From contig JAFTEU010000018.1 in the NCBI GenBank assembly GCA_017453505.1, positions 1-51,571 on the forward strand: a stretch of 51,571 nt of DNA, read 5' to 3'. This DNA comes from Muribaculaceae bacterium (GTDB lineage Bacteria > Bacteroidota > Bacteroidia > Bacteroidales > Muribaculaceae). Of the stretch, positions 35,434 through 42,906 are shown one piece after another. The position numbers were made by a program, and so were the translations under genes. The notes beneath the pieces were generated by a model. It was given only the letters and a program-made list of their open reading frames with translations. It had not been told where the DNA came from and made no database searches. The stretch's first letter is position 1, and every line of letters begins with the position of its first letter.

Positions 35434-35464
35434 CAAAGATACGCAAAATATCAATAATCACAAA
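35434..35464 (-). promoter_or_regulatory. Promoter of the ATPase/STAS pair
   Basis: On the - strand TTTG (35461-35464), a 19-base spacer and TATCTTTG (35434-35441) match both consensus boxes exactly. It lies 38 bases before the ATPase ATG and would also feed nadD, DUF5063, M18 and ABC-F. Confidence 0.8.
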
Positions 35465-35521
35465 TATACTATCTAATTAAAAATTTGTGTTACTGTTTTG
35501 GACAATGTGTCGTGTGTGAAA

Positions 35522-35591
35522 AAAGAACAACCATTGGCTCAACTATTGTCGGCAAGAGAATTGCTTCGAGTTGCACCAGTGATTGTTCTTT
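35522..35591 (-). terminator. Long imperfect terminator hairpin after gmk
   Basis: AAAGAACAACCATTGG (35522-35537) pairs with the segment ending ATTGTTCTTT (35576-35591) at 14 of 16 positions, and further inner pairs continue. On the - strand it is followed by a T run (35516-35524 region). It sits 17 bases after the gmk stop and separates gmk from the ATPase promoter. Confidence 0.7.
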
Positions 35592-35607
35592 ATTAAAATG
35601 AATGAAA

Positions 35608-36180
35608 TTATTGTGCTATAAAGGTGGCGATGAGGTCGTGGACCTCGTTGACGGCGGTGTCGAGGTCTTCATTGATGACGGTGTGGTCAAATTGCGGGCC
35701 AATCGAGATTTCAAATTCGGCCTTATCGACGCGGGCCTTGATATCCTCCATGCTGTCGGTGCCGCGGTTGATGAGACGCTGGCGCAGTACTTCCACGCTG
35801 GGAGGCTGGATGAAGATGGCAAGGGCTCGGTCTCCATACATCTTCTTGACATTCACTCCGCCCAGTACATCCAGATCCAGCACGACGTTCTTGCCCATGC
35901 CGGTGATGCGTTCCACCTCACTCTTGAGGGTGCCGTAGTAGCGTCCGGGATATACTTCCTGATATTCAACCAGCTCATCAGCCTTGATCTTGTCCTCGAA
36001 TTCCTCTTGTGACAAGTAGTAGTAGTCAACGCCATGAACTTCCTGGCCTCGACGGGGGCGCGTCGTGGCCGACACCGAGAATGCCAGTTGCAACGACTCG
36101 TCCTGCATGATGCGGCCGATGATAGTCGATTTTCCAGAGCCTGATGGCGCCGAGATAATTATTAATTTGCCTTGTTCCAT
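35608..36180 (-). CDS. gmk: Guanylate kinase
   Basis: A 190-residue protein with the P-loop SAPSGSGKST (10-19) and the GMP-binding block with TTRPRRGQEVHGVDYYYLS. Its length matches bacterial Gmk. It phosphorylates GMP to GDP. It follows yicC by 67 bases and is followed by a terminator. Confidence 0.96.
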   Translation of the reverse strand: MEQGKLIIISAPSGSGKSTIIGRIMQDESLQLAFSVSATTRPRRGQEVHGVDYYYLSQEEFEDKIKADELVEYQEVYPGRYYGTLKSEVERITGMGKNVVLDLDVLGGVNVKKMYGDRALAIFIQPPSVEVLRQRLINRGTDSMEDIKARVDKAEFEISIGPQFDHTVINEDLDTAVNEVHDLIATFIAQ

Positions 36181-36247
36181 TTATTCTTTTTTCGGTTTGT
36201 GAGCCACTGTCATGTGGGCCACGGCTTTGTCGTGGCAACTCTGCGTG

Positions 36248-37129
36248 TTAAAGCACGTTAAGCACTTGTTCCTTGATCTGCTCCAGATGATCCTTCATGC
36301 GGACGACAAGGTTCTGCAATTCAGCCTGGTTGGCCTTGGATCCCATGGTGTTCACCTCACGACCGATTTCCTGACTGATGAACCCCAGTTTCTTGCCCTG
36401 TCCGGGCTCATCGCTGTGGAGGGTTTCAAGGAAGTAATTCAAGTGGTTCTGCAGGCGGATCTTCTCCTCGGTGATGTCCAGTTTCTCAATATAATAGATG
36501 AGTTCTTGCTCAAAGCGGTTCTTGTCGTAGTCCACTTCCTTGATCTTGGCAAGGGCATCAAGGATGCGCCCTTTGATCTTGAGGATGCGGGGCTCCTCGT
36601 AGCGGGGAACCTCATTGAGCAAGGTCTGGATAGCTGCTATTTTTTCCTCAAAGAAAGTGGCAAGCCGTTCACCTTCTTGACGGCGGAATGCAATCAACTG
36701 TTCGGTGGCCTGCTTAACGACTCCCTTGACGACAGCAAGCTCCTCCTCGTCGGCCTCTGTCGCCTTGGAGTCGGTCTTCAGGGCATCGGGCATCCTCAAC
36801 AACGTGGCATACCAGTCATCGGGTTGGGGCAGGTTCAGTTGGGCCGCCATGTCCTCAATCTGTGCTTTGTACTGTGCCAGCATCGGGATGTTGATGGTGC
36901 CCGATGTGGCTCCCTCGATGGGCTCACAATAGACAAAAAGGTCAATTTTGCCGCGCATCAAGGCCTTGGTGACGATGTTGCGCAACTCCATCTCAATCTC
37001 ACGATGACTTTGGGGTGTGCGTACTCCAAAATCAAGTTGTTTACTGTTCAGAGATTTGACCTCAGCGGTGATTTTCTTGTTGTTGTACACTTTCACAGCC
37101 TTGCCAAATCCGGTCATGGATAGTATCAT
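36248..37129 (-). CDS. yicC: YicC-family endoribonuclease
   Basis: A 293-residue protein beginning MILSMTGFGKA, the YicC N-terminal motif, with the C-terminal DUF1732 region (EIGREVNTMGSKANQAELQ). YicC proteins are stress-linked endoribonucleases. The order yicC-gmk is common in bacteria. It has its own promoter at 37158. Confidence 0.93.
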   Translation of the reverse strand: MILSMTGFGKAVKVYNNKKITAEVKSLNSKQLDFGVRTPQSHREIEMELRNIVTKALMRGKIDLFVYCEPIEGATSGTINIPMLAQYKAQIEDMAAQLNLPQPDDWYATLLRMPDALKTDSKATEADEEELAVVKGVVKQATEQLIAFRRQEGERLATFFEEKIAAIQTLLNEVPRYEEPRILKIKGRILDALAKIKEVDYDKNRFEQELIYYIEKLDITEEKIRLQNHLNYFLETLHSDEPGQGKKLGFISQEIGREVNTMGSKANQAELQNLVVRMKDHLEQIKEQVLNVL

Positions 37130-37157
37130 TGTCTAATCAGATTTTGCTATAACTAGG

Positions 37158-37165
37158 CAAAAGTA
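37158..37165 (-). promoter_or_regulatory. -7 box of yicC-gmk
   Basis: TACTTTTG on the - strand, 28 bases before the yicC ATG. The upstream TGTG (37184-37187) with an 18-base spacer is a weak -33 match. Confidence 0.6.
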
Positions 37166-37268
37166 CAAAAAAATGCGTTTATACACACATTTTCGGGACT
37201 CATTTTTCCAAAAAGCGGGGAATGGCAGCTGTTATGGGTGAAAAAATAGTGTCGATAACAACATTTGA

Positions 37269-37300
37269 TTTGCAGAATCCGTTTAAAAAACATATCTTTG
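37269..37300 (+). promoter_or_regulatory. Promoter of the surface-glycan operon
   Basis: TTTG (37269-37272), a 20-base spacer and TATCTTTG (37293-37300) on the + strand, 33 bases before the glycosyltransferase ATG. It is divergent from the yicC promoter. Confidence 0.75.
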
Positions 37301-37333
37301 CATGTTTGACCAGAGGACAGACAATCGTGAGAA

Positions 37334-38278
37334 ATGAAGAATAGGACATTGGCTATCATAGTGCCATGCTTCAATGAGGAGGAAGTGCTGCCGTTGACCC
37401 ATCAACGGTTGCTTGACTTGCTCAATTCTCTGCGCGATGACGCGAGGGTGGGCGAGGAGAGCTATATCCTCTATGTTGACGATGGCTCTACCGATGGCAC
37501 GTGGCACCTCATCACTGGCTATTGCCTGGACAAGAGTGCTCGAGGCATCAAACTGACGGGTAACTCAGGTCATCAACATGCGTTGATGGCTGGTCTGGAA
37601 TCGGCCCGTGAAGAAGCCGATGTCATGATAACGATTGATGCCGACTTGCAAGATGATGTCAATGCTATCGTCGAGATGATGTCCCGATATGATGAGGGAT
37701 GTGACATCGTCTATGGCGTGCGGCGCAACCGTTCGTCGGACTCCTTGTTCAAGCGCTCGTCGGCTCAGCTGTTTTATCGCTTCATGAAGGCGATGGGAGT
37801 GAAGACAATCTACAACCATGCCGATTTCAGGTTGATGAGCCGCCGTGCCGTTGATGCATTGTGCCGCTATGAGGAGCGCAACCTGTTTCTGCGTGGCTTG
37901 GTTCCGCAGTTGGGATATCGGTCAGCAACGGTTCTTTATGACAGGCATGAACGGGCTGCTGGCAGCAGTGCTTACCCACTGGGCAGCATGCTGTCTCTGG
38001 CAGTCGATGGCGTCACCTCATTCAGCGTTAAACCATTGAGGCTCATCTTTTATCTGGGTGCGCTTTTCTTGCTGATCAGTTTGGGCATTCTGGTTTATGT
38101 CATTGTGGCACTATGCAATGGCAGGGGAGTCCAGGGCTGGGCTTCAATCATGCTGTCTATCTGGTTTGTTGGCGGCTGCCTGCTCATCTGCTTGAGCATC
38201 ATCGCTGCCTACATTGGACGCATTTACACCGAGGGCAAACACCGCCCGCGTTATCACATCGAGAAATATCTGAAATGA
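37334..38278 (+). CDS. Family 2 glycosyltransferase with two C-terminal membrane helices
   Basis: A 314-residue protein. The GT-A domain has DDGSTDGTW (49-57) and the metal-binding DAD (102-104, ITIDADLQDD). Two membrane helices follow (about 234-260 and 268-297), the layout of DPM1/ArnC/GtrB-type enzymes that move a sugar onto polyprenyl phosphate or a lipid acceptor. It is first in a + strand operon with a KdsC-like phosphatase, a flippase and galE. The exact sugar is unknown. Confidence 0.9.
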   Translation: MKNRTLAIIVPCFNEEEVLPLTHQRLLDLLNSLRDDARVGEESYILYVDDGSTDGTWHLITGYCLDKSARGIKLTGNSGHQHALMAGLESAREEADVMITIDADLQDDVNAIVEMMSRYDEGCDIVYGVRRNRSSDSLFKRSSAQLFYRFMKAMGVKTIYNHADFRLMSRRAVDALCRYEERNLFLRGLVPQLGYRSATVLYDRHERAAGSSAYPLGSMLSLAVDGVTSFSVKPLRLIFYLGALFLLISLGILVYVIVALCNGRGVQGWASIMLSIWFVGGCLLICLSIIAAYIGRIYTEGKHRPRYHIEKYLK

Positions 38279-38814
38279 ATATGGGAGACATGACATCTAG
38301 CATATCCGATGGCACTAGGCCTGCCATTCCGGTCCCGATGGAGGACATCCGTCTGTTCTTGACCGACGTTGACGGCACCCTCACCGACGGCGGCATGTAC
38401 TATGGCACCGATGGCACCGAGTTCAAGAAATTCAACACCCGTGATGGCATGGGCTTACAGCTGCTTCAGCGCACTGGTGTCAAGGTGGGCATCGTCACAA
38501 GCGAGGACACACCCATCAATGTGAACCGTGCCCGCAAACTCGGCCTTGACTACCTCAAGCAGAGCGCACGCAATGGCGGTAAACTTGCTGCCACACGTGA
38601 GATCTGTGAAGAAATGGGAATCACGTTGCAGCAAGTGGCCTATATCGGTGATGACGTGAATTGCTATGAACTGTTGGCGGCGGTAGAGTGGGCGGCTTGT
38701 CCGTCTGATGCCTGCCCGAAGGTAAAAAGCATTCCTGGCATCCGTGTGCTCGGCCGCCGTGGTGGTGACGCATGTGTGCGAGAGTGGATCGACATGATTT
38801 TAGCTGAACGATAA
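38275..38814 (+). CDS. KdsC-like HAD phosphatase
   Basis: A 179-residue tetrameric-type C0 HAD phosphatase. Motif I is DVDGTLTDGG, motif II is VTSED, the Lys is in NGGKLA and motif IV is GDDVNC, where the usual second Asp of GDDxxD is Cys. KdsC removes phosphate from KDO-8-P, and relatives act on nonulosonate-9-P; no KDO or nonulosonate synthase is nearby, so the substrate is open. ATG 38275 overlaps the upstream stop by 4 bases. The frame is open further back, but only inside the glycosyltransferase gene. Confidence 0.85.
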   Translation: MNMGDMTSSISDGTRPAIPVPMEDIRLFLTDVDGTLTDGGMYYGTDGTEFKKFNTRDGMGLQLLQRTGVKVGIVTSEDTPINVNRARKLGLDYLKQSARNGGKLAATREICEEMGITLQQVAYIGDDVNCYELLAAVEWAACPSDACPKVKSIPGIRVLGRRGGDACVREWIDMILAER

Positions 38815-40274
38815 TGGAGAATAACGATAATCAATCCTTGAAGCAGAAGACGGCCCAAGGCCTGTTCTGGGGTGTGCTGAGCAGCGGCGGCATGCAGTTG
38901 CTCAACTTGATTATCGGTATTTTCCTGGCACGACTGCTCTCGCCTGAGGAGTATGGAATAGTGGGGCTATTGGCCATATTCTCGCTTATCGCCGGCAATC
39001 TCCAGGAGAGTGGATTCGGTGTCGCATTGATCAATGTGAAGAACATCACCCACAACGACTATAATTCGGTCTTCTGGTTCAATACATTGTCGAGCTTAGC
39101 CTTGTACTTGATCCTGTTCTTGTGTGCGCCGCTGATAGCGGCCTTTTTCCATCAGCCATGCTTGACATCGTTGTCGCGTTTCATCTTCTTGGGGCTTATC
39201 TTTGCAGCGGTGGGTATTTCACCCAACGCCGTGCTGGTGCGTAGCCTCAAGATGAAGGAAAAGGCCATCATATCGCTCTCGGCGCTCGTTGTTTCGGGCA
39301 CGGTGGGCGTGACCATGGCTTTTAAGGGCTTCTCCTATTGGAGCCTGGCCACTCAGCAAGTATTATATAATGTGGTGATCTGCATCGGGCGTTATTCCTT
39401 TGCCCACTGGTGGCCTTCACTCAAGGTCGATTTCACACCCGTCAAGCGGATGTTTATGTTCAGTTACAAGGTCTTGATCACGGCCATCATGTCCACCATC
39501 AGCAACAATGTGCTGACCGTGATTTTTGGCCGACTGTTTCCGGTTGCCGCTGTGGGCAATTACTCACAGGCCAACAAGTGGAACACAATGGCCAGTTCGC
39601 TCGTCACGGGTTCGGTTTCACAGATCACCCAGCCGGTGCTCGTACGTGTGATTGACGACAAGGAGCGCTTGCGCAGGGTCTTTGGCAAGATGCTGCGCTT
39701 TACCGCGTTTCTTGCGTTCCCAGCCATGTTTGGCCTTGCAGCGGTTGCCAACGAGTTCATCCTTGTGGCTATCGAGGACAAGTGGATTAATAGCATTCCA
39801 CTGCTACAGATCCTGTGCATTGGTGGCGCATTTCTCCCGCTGTATGCCGTCTATCAAAACCTGTTGTTGAGTCTGGGCAAGTCCGACATCTACATGTGGC
39901 TGAATTTAGCCCAGATTTTCATCGTGATTGCGGCCGTTCTGGCCTGTCATTCGTTGGGGTTCACAGCGATGGTCATTGCCTTCACGGTGATTAATGTCGT
40001 CTGGCTGTTTGCATGGCAATGGTTTGCCTCCAGGTTGATCGGATACCGCTTAGTGTCGATGCTGCGTGACCTGTTGCCGTTCATGCTTATCAGCCTTGCG
40101 GTGATGGCAATCACCTATTTTGCGACATCGTTTATCAGCAACCTGAAATTACTGCTTGTGGCACGGGTCATCATGGCCGCCGCACTCTATGCGTTGACAA
40201 TGAAGTTGGCTCATGCCAGGATATTTGAGGAATGCATCGAGTTCATTCGTTCCCGTAACAGAAAAAACAATTAA
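38814..40274 (+). CDS. Polysaccharide flippase (Wzx / oligosaccharide flippase family)
   Basis: A 486-residue integral membrane protein with about 12-14 hydrophobic segments. The start has GLFWGVLSSGGMQLLNLIIG, typical of the Polysacc_synt/MATE-like flippases that move lipid-linked glycans across the inner membrane. Its ATG shares one base with the preceding stop (TAATG), so translation is coupled. Wzy and ligase genes are not in the window. Confidence 0.9.
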   Translation: MENNDNQSLKQKTAQGLFWGVLSSGGMQLLNLIIGIFLARLLSPEEYGIVGLLAIFSLIAGNLQESGFGVALINVKNITHNDYNSVFWFNTLSSLALYLILFLCAPLIAAFFHQPCLTSLSRFIFLGLIFAAVGISPNAVLVRSLKMKEKAIISLSALVVSGTVGVTMAFKGFSYWSLATQQVLYNVVICIGRYSFAHWWPSLKVDFTPVKRMFMFSYKVLITAIMSTISNNVLTVIFGRLFPVAAVGNYSQANKWNTMASSLVTGSVSQITQPVLVRVIDDKERLRRVFGKMLRFTAFLAFPAMFGLAAVANEFILVAIEDKWINSIPLLQILCIGGAFLPLYAVYQNLLLSLGKSDIYMWLNLAQIFIVIAAVLACHSLGFTAMVIAFTVINVVWLFAWQWFASRLIGYRLVSMLRDLLPFMLISLAVMAITYFATSFISNLKLLLVARVIMAAALYALTMKLAHARIFEECIEFIRSRNRKNN

Positions 40275-40291
40275 TAATCAGATAAGAGTCT

Positions 40292-41326
40292 ATGAAAGGT
40301 AAAATTTTAGTGACAGGTGGAACCGGATTCATTGGTTCACACACTACTGTCGAGTTGCAGCAGGCAGGTTATGAAGTCGTGATCATCGACAACCTGAGTA
40401 ACAGTAACATTGAGGTGCTTGACGGCATCGAGCGCATTACGGGCATCCGTCCTGTATTTGTAGAGGGCGATTGTACCGACCGTGCTGTGGTGCGCAAGTT
40501 GTTTGAGGACAATCCCGGCATCAGCGGCATCATCAACTTTGCTGCCAGCAAGGCGGTGGGCGAGAGCATCGAAAAGCCCATCATGTATTACCGCAACAAC
40601 ATCAATATCCTGCTTAACCTGCTGGAACTGATGCCCGAGTTCGATGTGAAGGGCTTTGTGTTCTCGTCGTCGTGCACTGTCTATGGCGAGCCCGACAAGA
40701 ATCCCATTACCGAGGATGCGCCCACCAAGAAGGCCACTTCGCCCTATGGTGCCACCAAGCAGATATGTGAAGACATCATTCATGATGTCATCCGTAGCGG
40801 CAGTCCCATCAAGGCTATCCGGTTGCGCTACTTTAACACGATTGGTGCACATCCCAGTGCTGAGAGCGGCGAGTTGCCCACTGGTGTGCCCCAGAACCTG
40901 GTGCCCTATCTGACCCAGACCGCCATTGGCGTGCGCAAGGTGTTGAGCATCTTTGGTGACGACTATCCCACGCGAGACGGTTCCTGCATCCGAGACTTTA
41001 TCAACGTCGTTGACTTGGCAAAGGCTCATGTCAAGGCGCTGGAGCGCATGCTCGAGAACAAGGGCGATGAAGCCCTGGAAATCTTCAATATCGGCACCGG
41101 TAACGGCGCTTCGGTACTCGAATTGCTGCACTCCTTCGAGCGCGCAACGGGTGTGAAGGTTCCCCACAAGATTGCACCTCGTCGTCCTGGCGACATTGTT
41201 CAGATCTGGGCCGATCCCAAGCGAGCCAATGAAGTCTTGGGCTGGCATGCCGAGATTTCCCTCGACGACACCATGCTCAGCGCTTGGAACTGGCAAAAAC
41301 GCCTCCGCGACCGCGGCATCATGTAA
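40292..41326 (+). CDS. galE: UDP-glucose 4-epimerase
   Basis: A 344-residue short-chain dehydrogenase-type epimerase. The NAD-binding GGTGFIGSH (9-17), the SSSCTVYG block (125-132) and the catalytic YxxxK (Y152, K156 in SPYGATK) are intact, and the length is that of GalE. It supplies UDP-galactose (or UDP-GalNAc) for the glycan. It starts 17 bases after the flippase stop and is the last gene of the operon. Confidence 0.95.
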   Translation: MKGKILVTGGTGFIGSHTTVELQQAGYEVVIIDNLSNSNIEVLDGIERITGIRPVFVEGDCTDRAVVRKLFEDNPGISGIINFAASKAVGESIEKPIMYYRNNINILLNLLELMPEFDVKGFVFSSSCTVYGEPDKNPITEDAPTKKATSPYGATKQICEDIIHDVIRSGSPIKAIRLRYFNTIGAHPSAESGELPTGVPQNLVPYLTQTAIGVRKVLSIFGDDYPTRDGSCIRDFINVVDLAKAHVKALERMLENKGDEALEIFNIGTGNGASVLELLHSFERATGVKVPHKIAPRRPGDIVQIWADPKRANEVLGWHAEISLDDTMLSAWNWQKRLRDRGIM

Positions 41327-41365
41327 CCACATCATTTTCGGAATCAACACTATCGAATTGTTAAA

Positions 41366-41383
41366 TGTACATAAATGTGTACA
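41366..41383 (+). promoter_or_regulatory. YefM-type operator of module 2
   Basis: Two TGTACA cores, in ATGTACAT (41365-41372) and GTGTACAC (41377-41384), are spaced 12 bases apart. This is the centre spacing known for the long and short repeats of the E. coli yefM-yoeB operator. They lie just upstream of the -33 box of the module 2 promoter. Confidence 0.7.
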
Positions 41384-41388
41384 CGGTA

Positions 41389-41420
41389 TTTGCATTATAG
41401 AATAATATCGTGTATCTTTG
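41389..41420 (+). promoter_or_regulatory. Promoter of toxin-antitoxin module 2
   Basis: TTTG (41389-41392), a 20-base spacer and TATCTTTG (41413-41420), 22 bases before the antitoxin ATG at 41443. Confidence 0.75.
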
Positions 41421-41442
41421 TCAGCAAATATTACTAGAAACA

Positions 41443-41694
41443 ATGACAACATTATCAATTCGAGATTTCAGGAGTAATCTGGCTGCTTCACTTGACCGCG
41501 TGGACAATGGTGAGCAGGTATTGGTGCGCCGTGGCAACAAAGTTTACACTATCATTGTTGTTGATGATCAGGAACTTGAGTTTTCGCCTCAGTTAGTCGA
41601 GAAAATTGATCGGGCAAGGGCCGAATTCAAGTCAGGAGAGACATTGGCTTTTGAAAATGCAGCCGCCGCTCAGCAATGGATGGATGAACTATGA
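41443..41694 (+). CDS. Type II antitoxin, Phd/YefM family (module 2)
   Basis: An 83-residue antitoxin with a Phd/YefM DNA-binding N-terminus (TLSIRDFRSNLAASLDRVDNG) and an acidic C-terminal tail (RAEFKSGETLAFENAAAAQQ). A GTG at 41410 would give a longer protein, but it lies before the -7 box, so ATG 41443 is correct. It overlaps the toxin start by 4 bases. Only the RAR/KAEFxxGET segment is clearly shared with the module 1 antitoxin. Confidence 0.88.
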   Translation: MTTLSIRDFRSNLAASLDRVDNGEQVLVRRGNKVYTIIVVDDQELEFSPQLVEKIDRARAEFKSGETLAFENAAAAQQWMDEL

Positions 41695-41966
41695 GTTATC
41701 GAATCCAGTTCTCCAATGAGGCTCAACGTGTTATCAAGAAGTGGAAGAAGTCCAATCCTCAATCCTTCAAGAAATTATATCAGTTGTTGCCAGAATTGGA
41801 ATCTCATCCGCGCACAGGTACAGGACATCCCGAGCCATTAAATGGTGGAGGTGATATCACTTATTCCCGCCGCCTCTTGGGACAGGATAGAATCATCTAC
41901 GACATCTACGATGATGTCGTCATTGTCCTGGTTATTTCTCTTGAGGGTCTTTATGGAGATAAATAA
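41691..41966 (+). CDS. YoeB-family toxin with the catalytic His replaced (module 2)
   Basis: A 91-residue protein close to the module 1 toxin (shared blocks KKSNP, GTGHPEPL, DITYSR and IYDIYDD). The Glu and Arg of the YoeB active site are present, but the C-terminal His is Leu: EGLYGDK (L87) instead of the GHY of module 1. The codon is CTT, one base from CAT. It may be inactive or weakened, or use another residue. The reading frame is otherwise complete. Confidence 0.85.
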   Translation: MSYRIQFSNEAQRVIKKWKKSNPQSFKKLYQLLPELESHPRTGTGHPEPLNGGGDITYSRRLLGQDRIIYDIYDDVVIVLVISLEGLYGDK

Positions 41967-42001
41967 ACGCTTATTTGAAATAGGTAAATTGTTCTCAAAT
42001 T

Positions 42002-42826
42002 ATGAGTGGCGAATTAAATAAGAAGAGCAATTTCAATGCTGATGAGTTGAAAGACCGATTCAACCCAGAAGGATCTCCTTTGCGTCGCCAGCAGATGGTG
42101 ATGCTGGAGATGGCAAAGGTGCTTGATACAATCTGTAAAAAGCACAATATTCCATATTTTCTATATGCCGGCAGTTTGTTAGGTGCAGTGCGGCATGAAG
42201 GCTTTATCCCTTGGGACGATGATTTTGATGTGGCATTATTGCGTAAGGACTATAAGAAATTAATGAAGATTTTACCTGATGAGTTGCCACCTGGCATAGT
42301 CCTTCAGAATAATGATACCGATAAAAATTATTATTACTTCTTCGCTAAGCTGCGTGATCAAAAATCATTTATTGACGAGGGTTTATATGACCATCCGTTC
42401 AAGGAACGTGGGATTTTTATTGATATTTTTCCTTTAGACAGGCTGTGGCCATGGATTCAACGCTTGCCACTACAGGGTTATGCATACACACTTCTTCGTG
42501 CAGATAGATCATGTAGCGAGAGGACGCTGCGAAAAATACGGCTATTAACGTGGTTTAATCGTAGAATCTCTTTTCCCGTTCTGCGTGCGTTTTGTAGATT
42601 GACTGGTGCAAAACCGTTGCTTTGCGATCTCGGTATTCCATTCCATCGAATCTATGATTTAAATGATGTGTTTCCGATAGGCAGTCATGTTTTTGAAGAT
42701 ACTGAATTTTCCGTGCCAGCTGATTGCCACAGTATGTTGCAGGATATGTTTGGCGATTATATGAAATTGCCTGAGGATTTAGATCATGTGTATCATCATA
42801 TCGAGAAATTGGAGTTCTATGACTGA
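42002..42826 (+). CDS. LicD-family phosphotransferase
   Basis: A 274-residue protein. The LicD nucleotidyltransferase-fold motif is LYAGSLLGAVRHEGFIPWDD (54-73), continuing with the metal-binding DDD at 72-74 (WDDDFD). LicD transfers phosphocholine or related CDP-activated groups to sugars of the surface glycan. Counted lines (42121-42360) are 38% GC, much lower than galE (58% over two lines). It faces the fusion/aminotransferase operon, sharing a terminator at 42844. No choline kinase or uptake gene is nearby. Confidence 0.88.
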   Translation: MSGELNKKSNFNADELKDRFNPEGSPLRRQQMVMLEMAKVLDTICKKHNIPYFLYAGSLLGAVRHEGFIPWDDDFDVALLRKDYKKLMKILPDELPPGIVLQNNDTDKNYYYFFAKLRDQKSFIDEGLYDHPFKERGIFIDIFPLDRLWPWIQRLPLQGYAYTLLRADRSCSERTLRKIRLLTWFNRRISFPVLRAFCRLTGAKPLLCDLGIPFHRIYDLNDVFPIGSHVFEDTEFSVPADCHSMLQDMFGDYMKLPEDLDHVYHHIEKLEFYD

Positions 42827-42843
42827 CCACTCATAGAAACAAT

Positions 42844-42887
42844 AATTATAGCGCAAAACTTAAACTTTAAAGATTTGCGCTATAATT
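42844..42887. terminator. Bidirectional terminator between licD and the GNAT gene
   Basis: A 14-base perfect stem, AATTATAGCGCAAA (42844-42857) and TTTGCGCTATAATT (42874-42887), with a 16-base loop. It sits in the 80-base gap between convergent genes. Confidence 0.85.
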
Positions 42888-42906
42888 TGTGATTTAGAAC
42901 ATTATA

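Noticed and set aside
36212..37123. 303-residue open frame on the + strand
   Set aside because: It is antisense to yicC; no promoter or family features.
41410..41412. GTG start of the module 2 antitoxin
   Set aside because: It lies just before the -7 box at 41413; the ATG at 41443 begins the family fold.
40337..41458. 373-residue open frame on the - strand
   Set aside because: It is antisense to galE, whose motifs are complete; long shadow frames are expected at this GC content.
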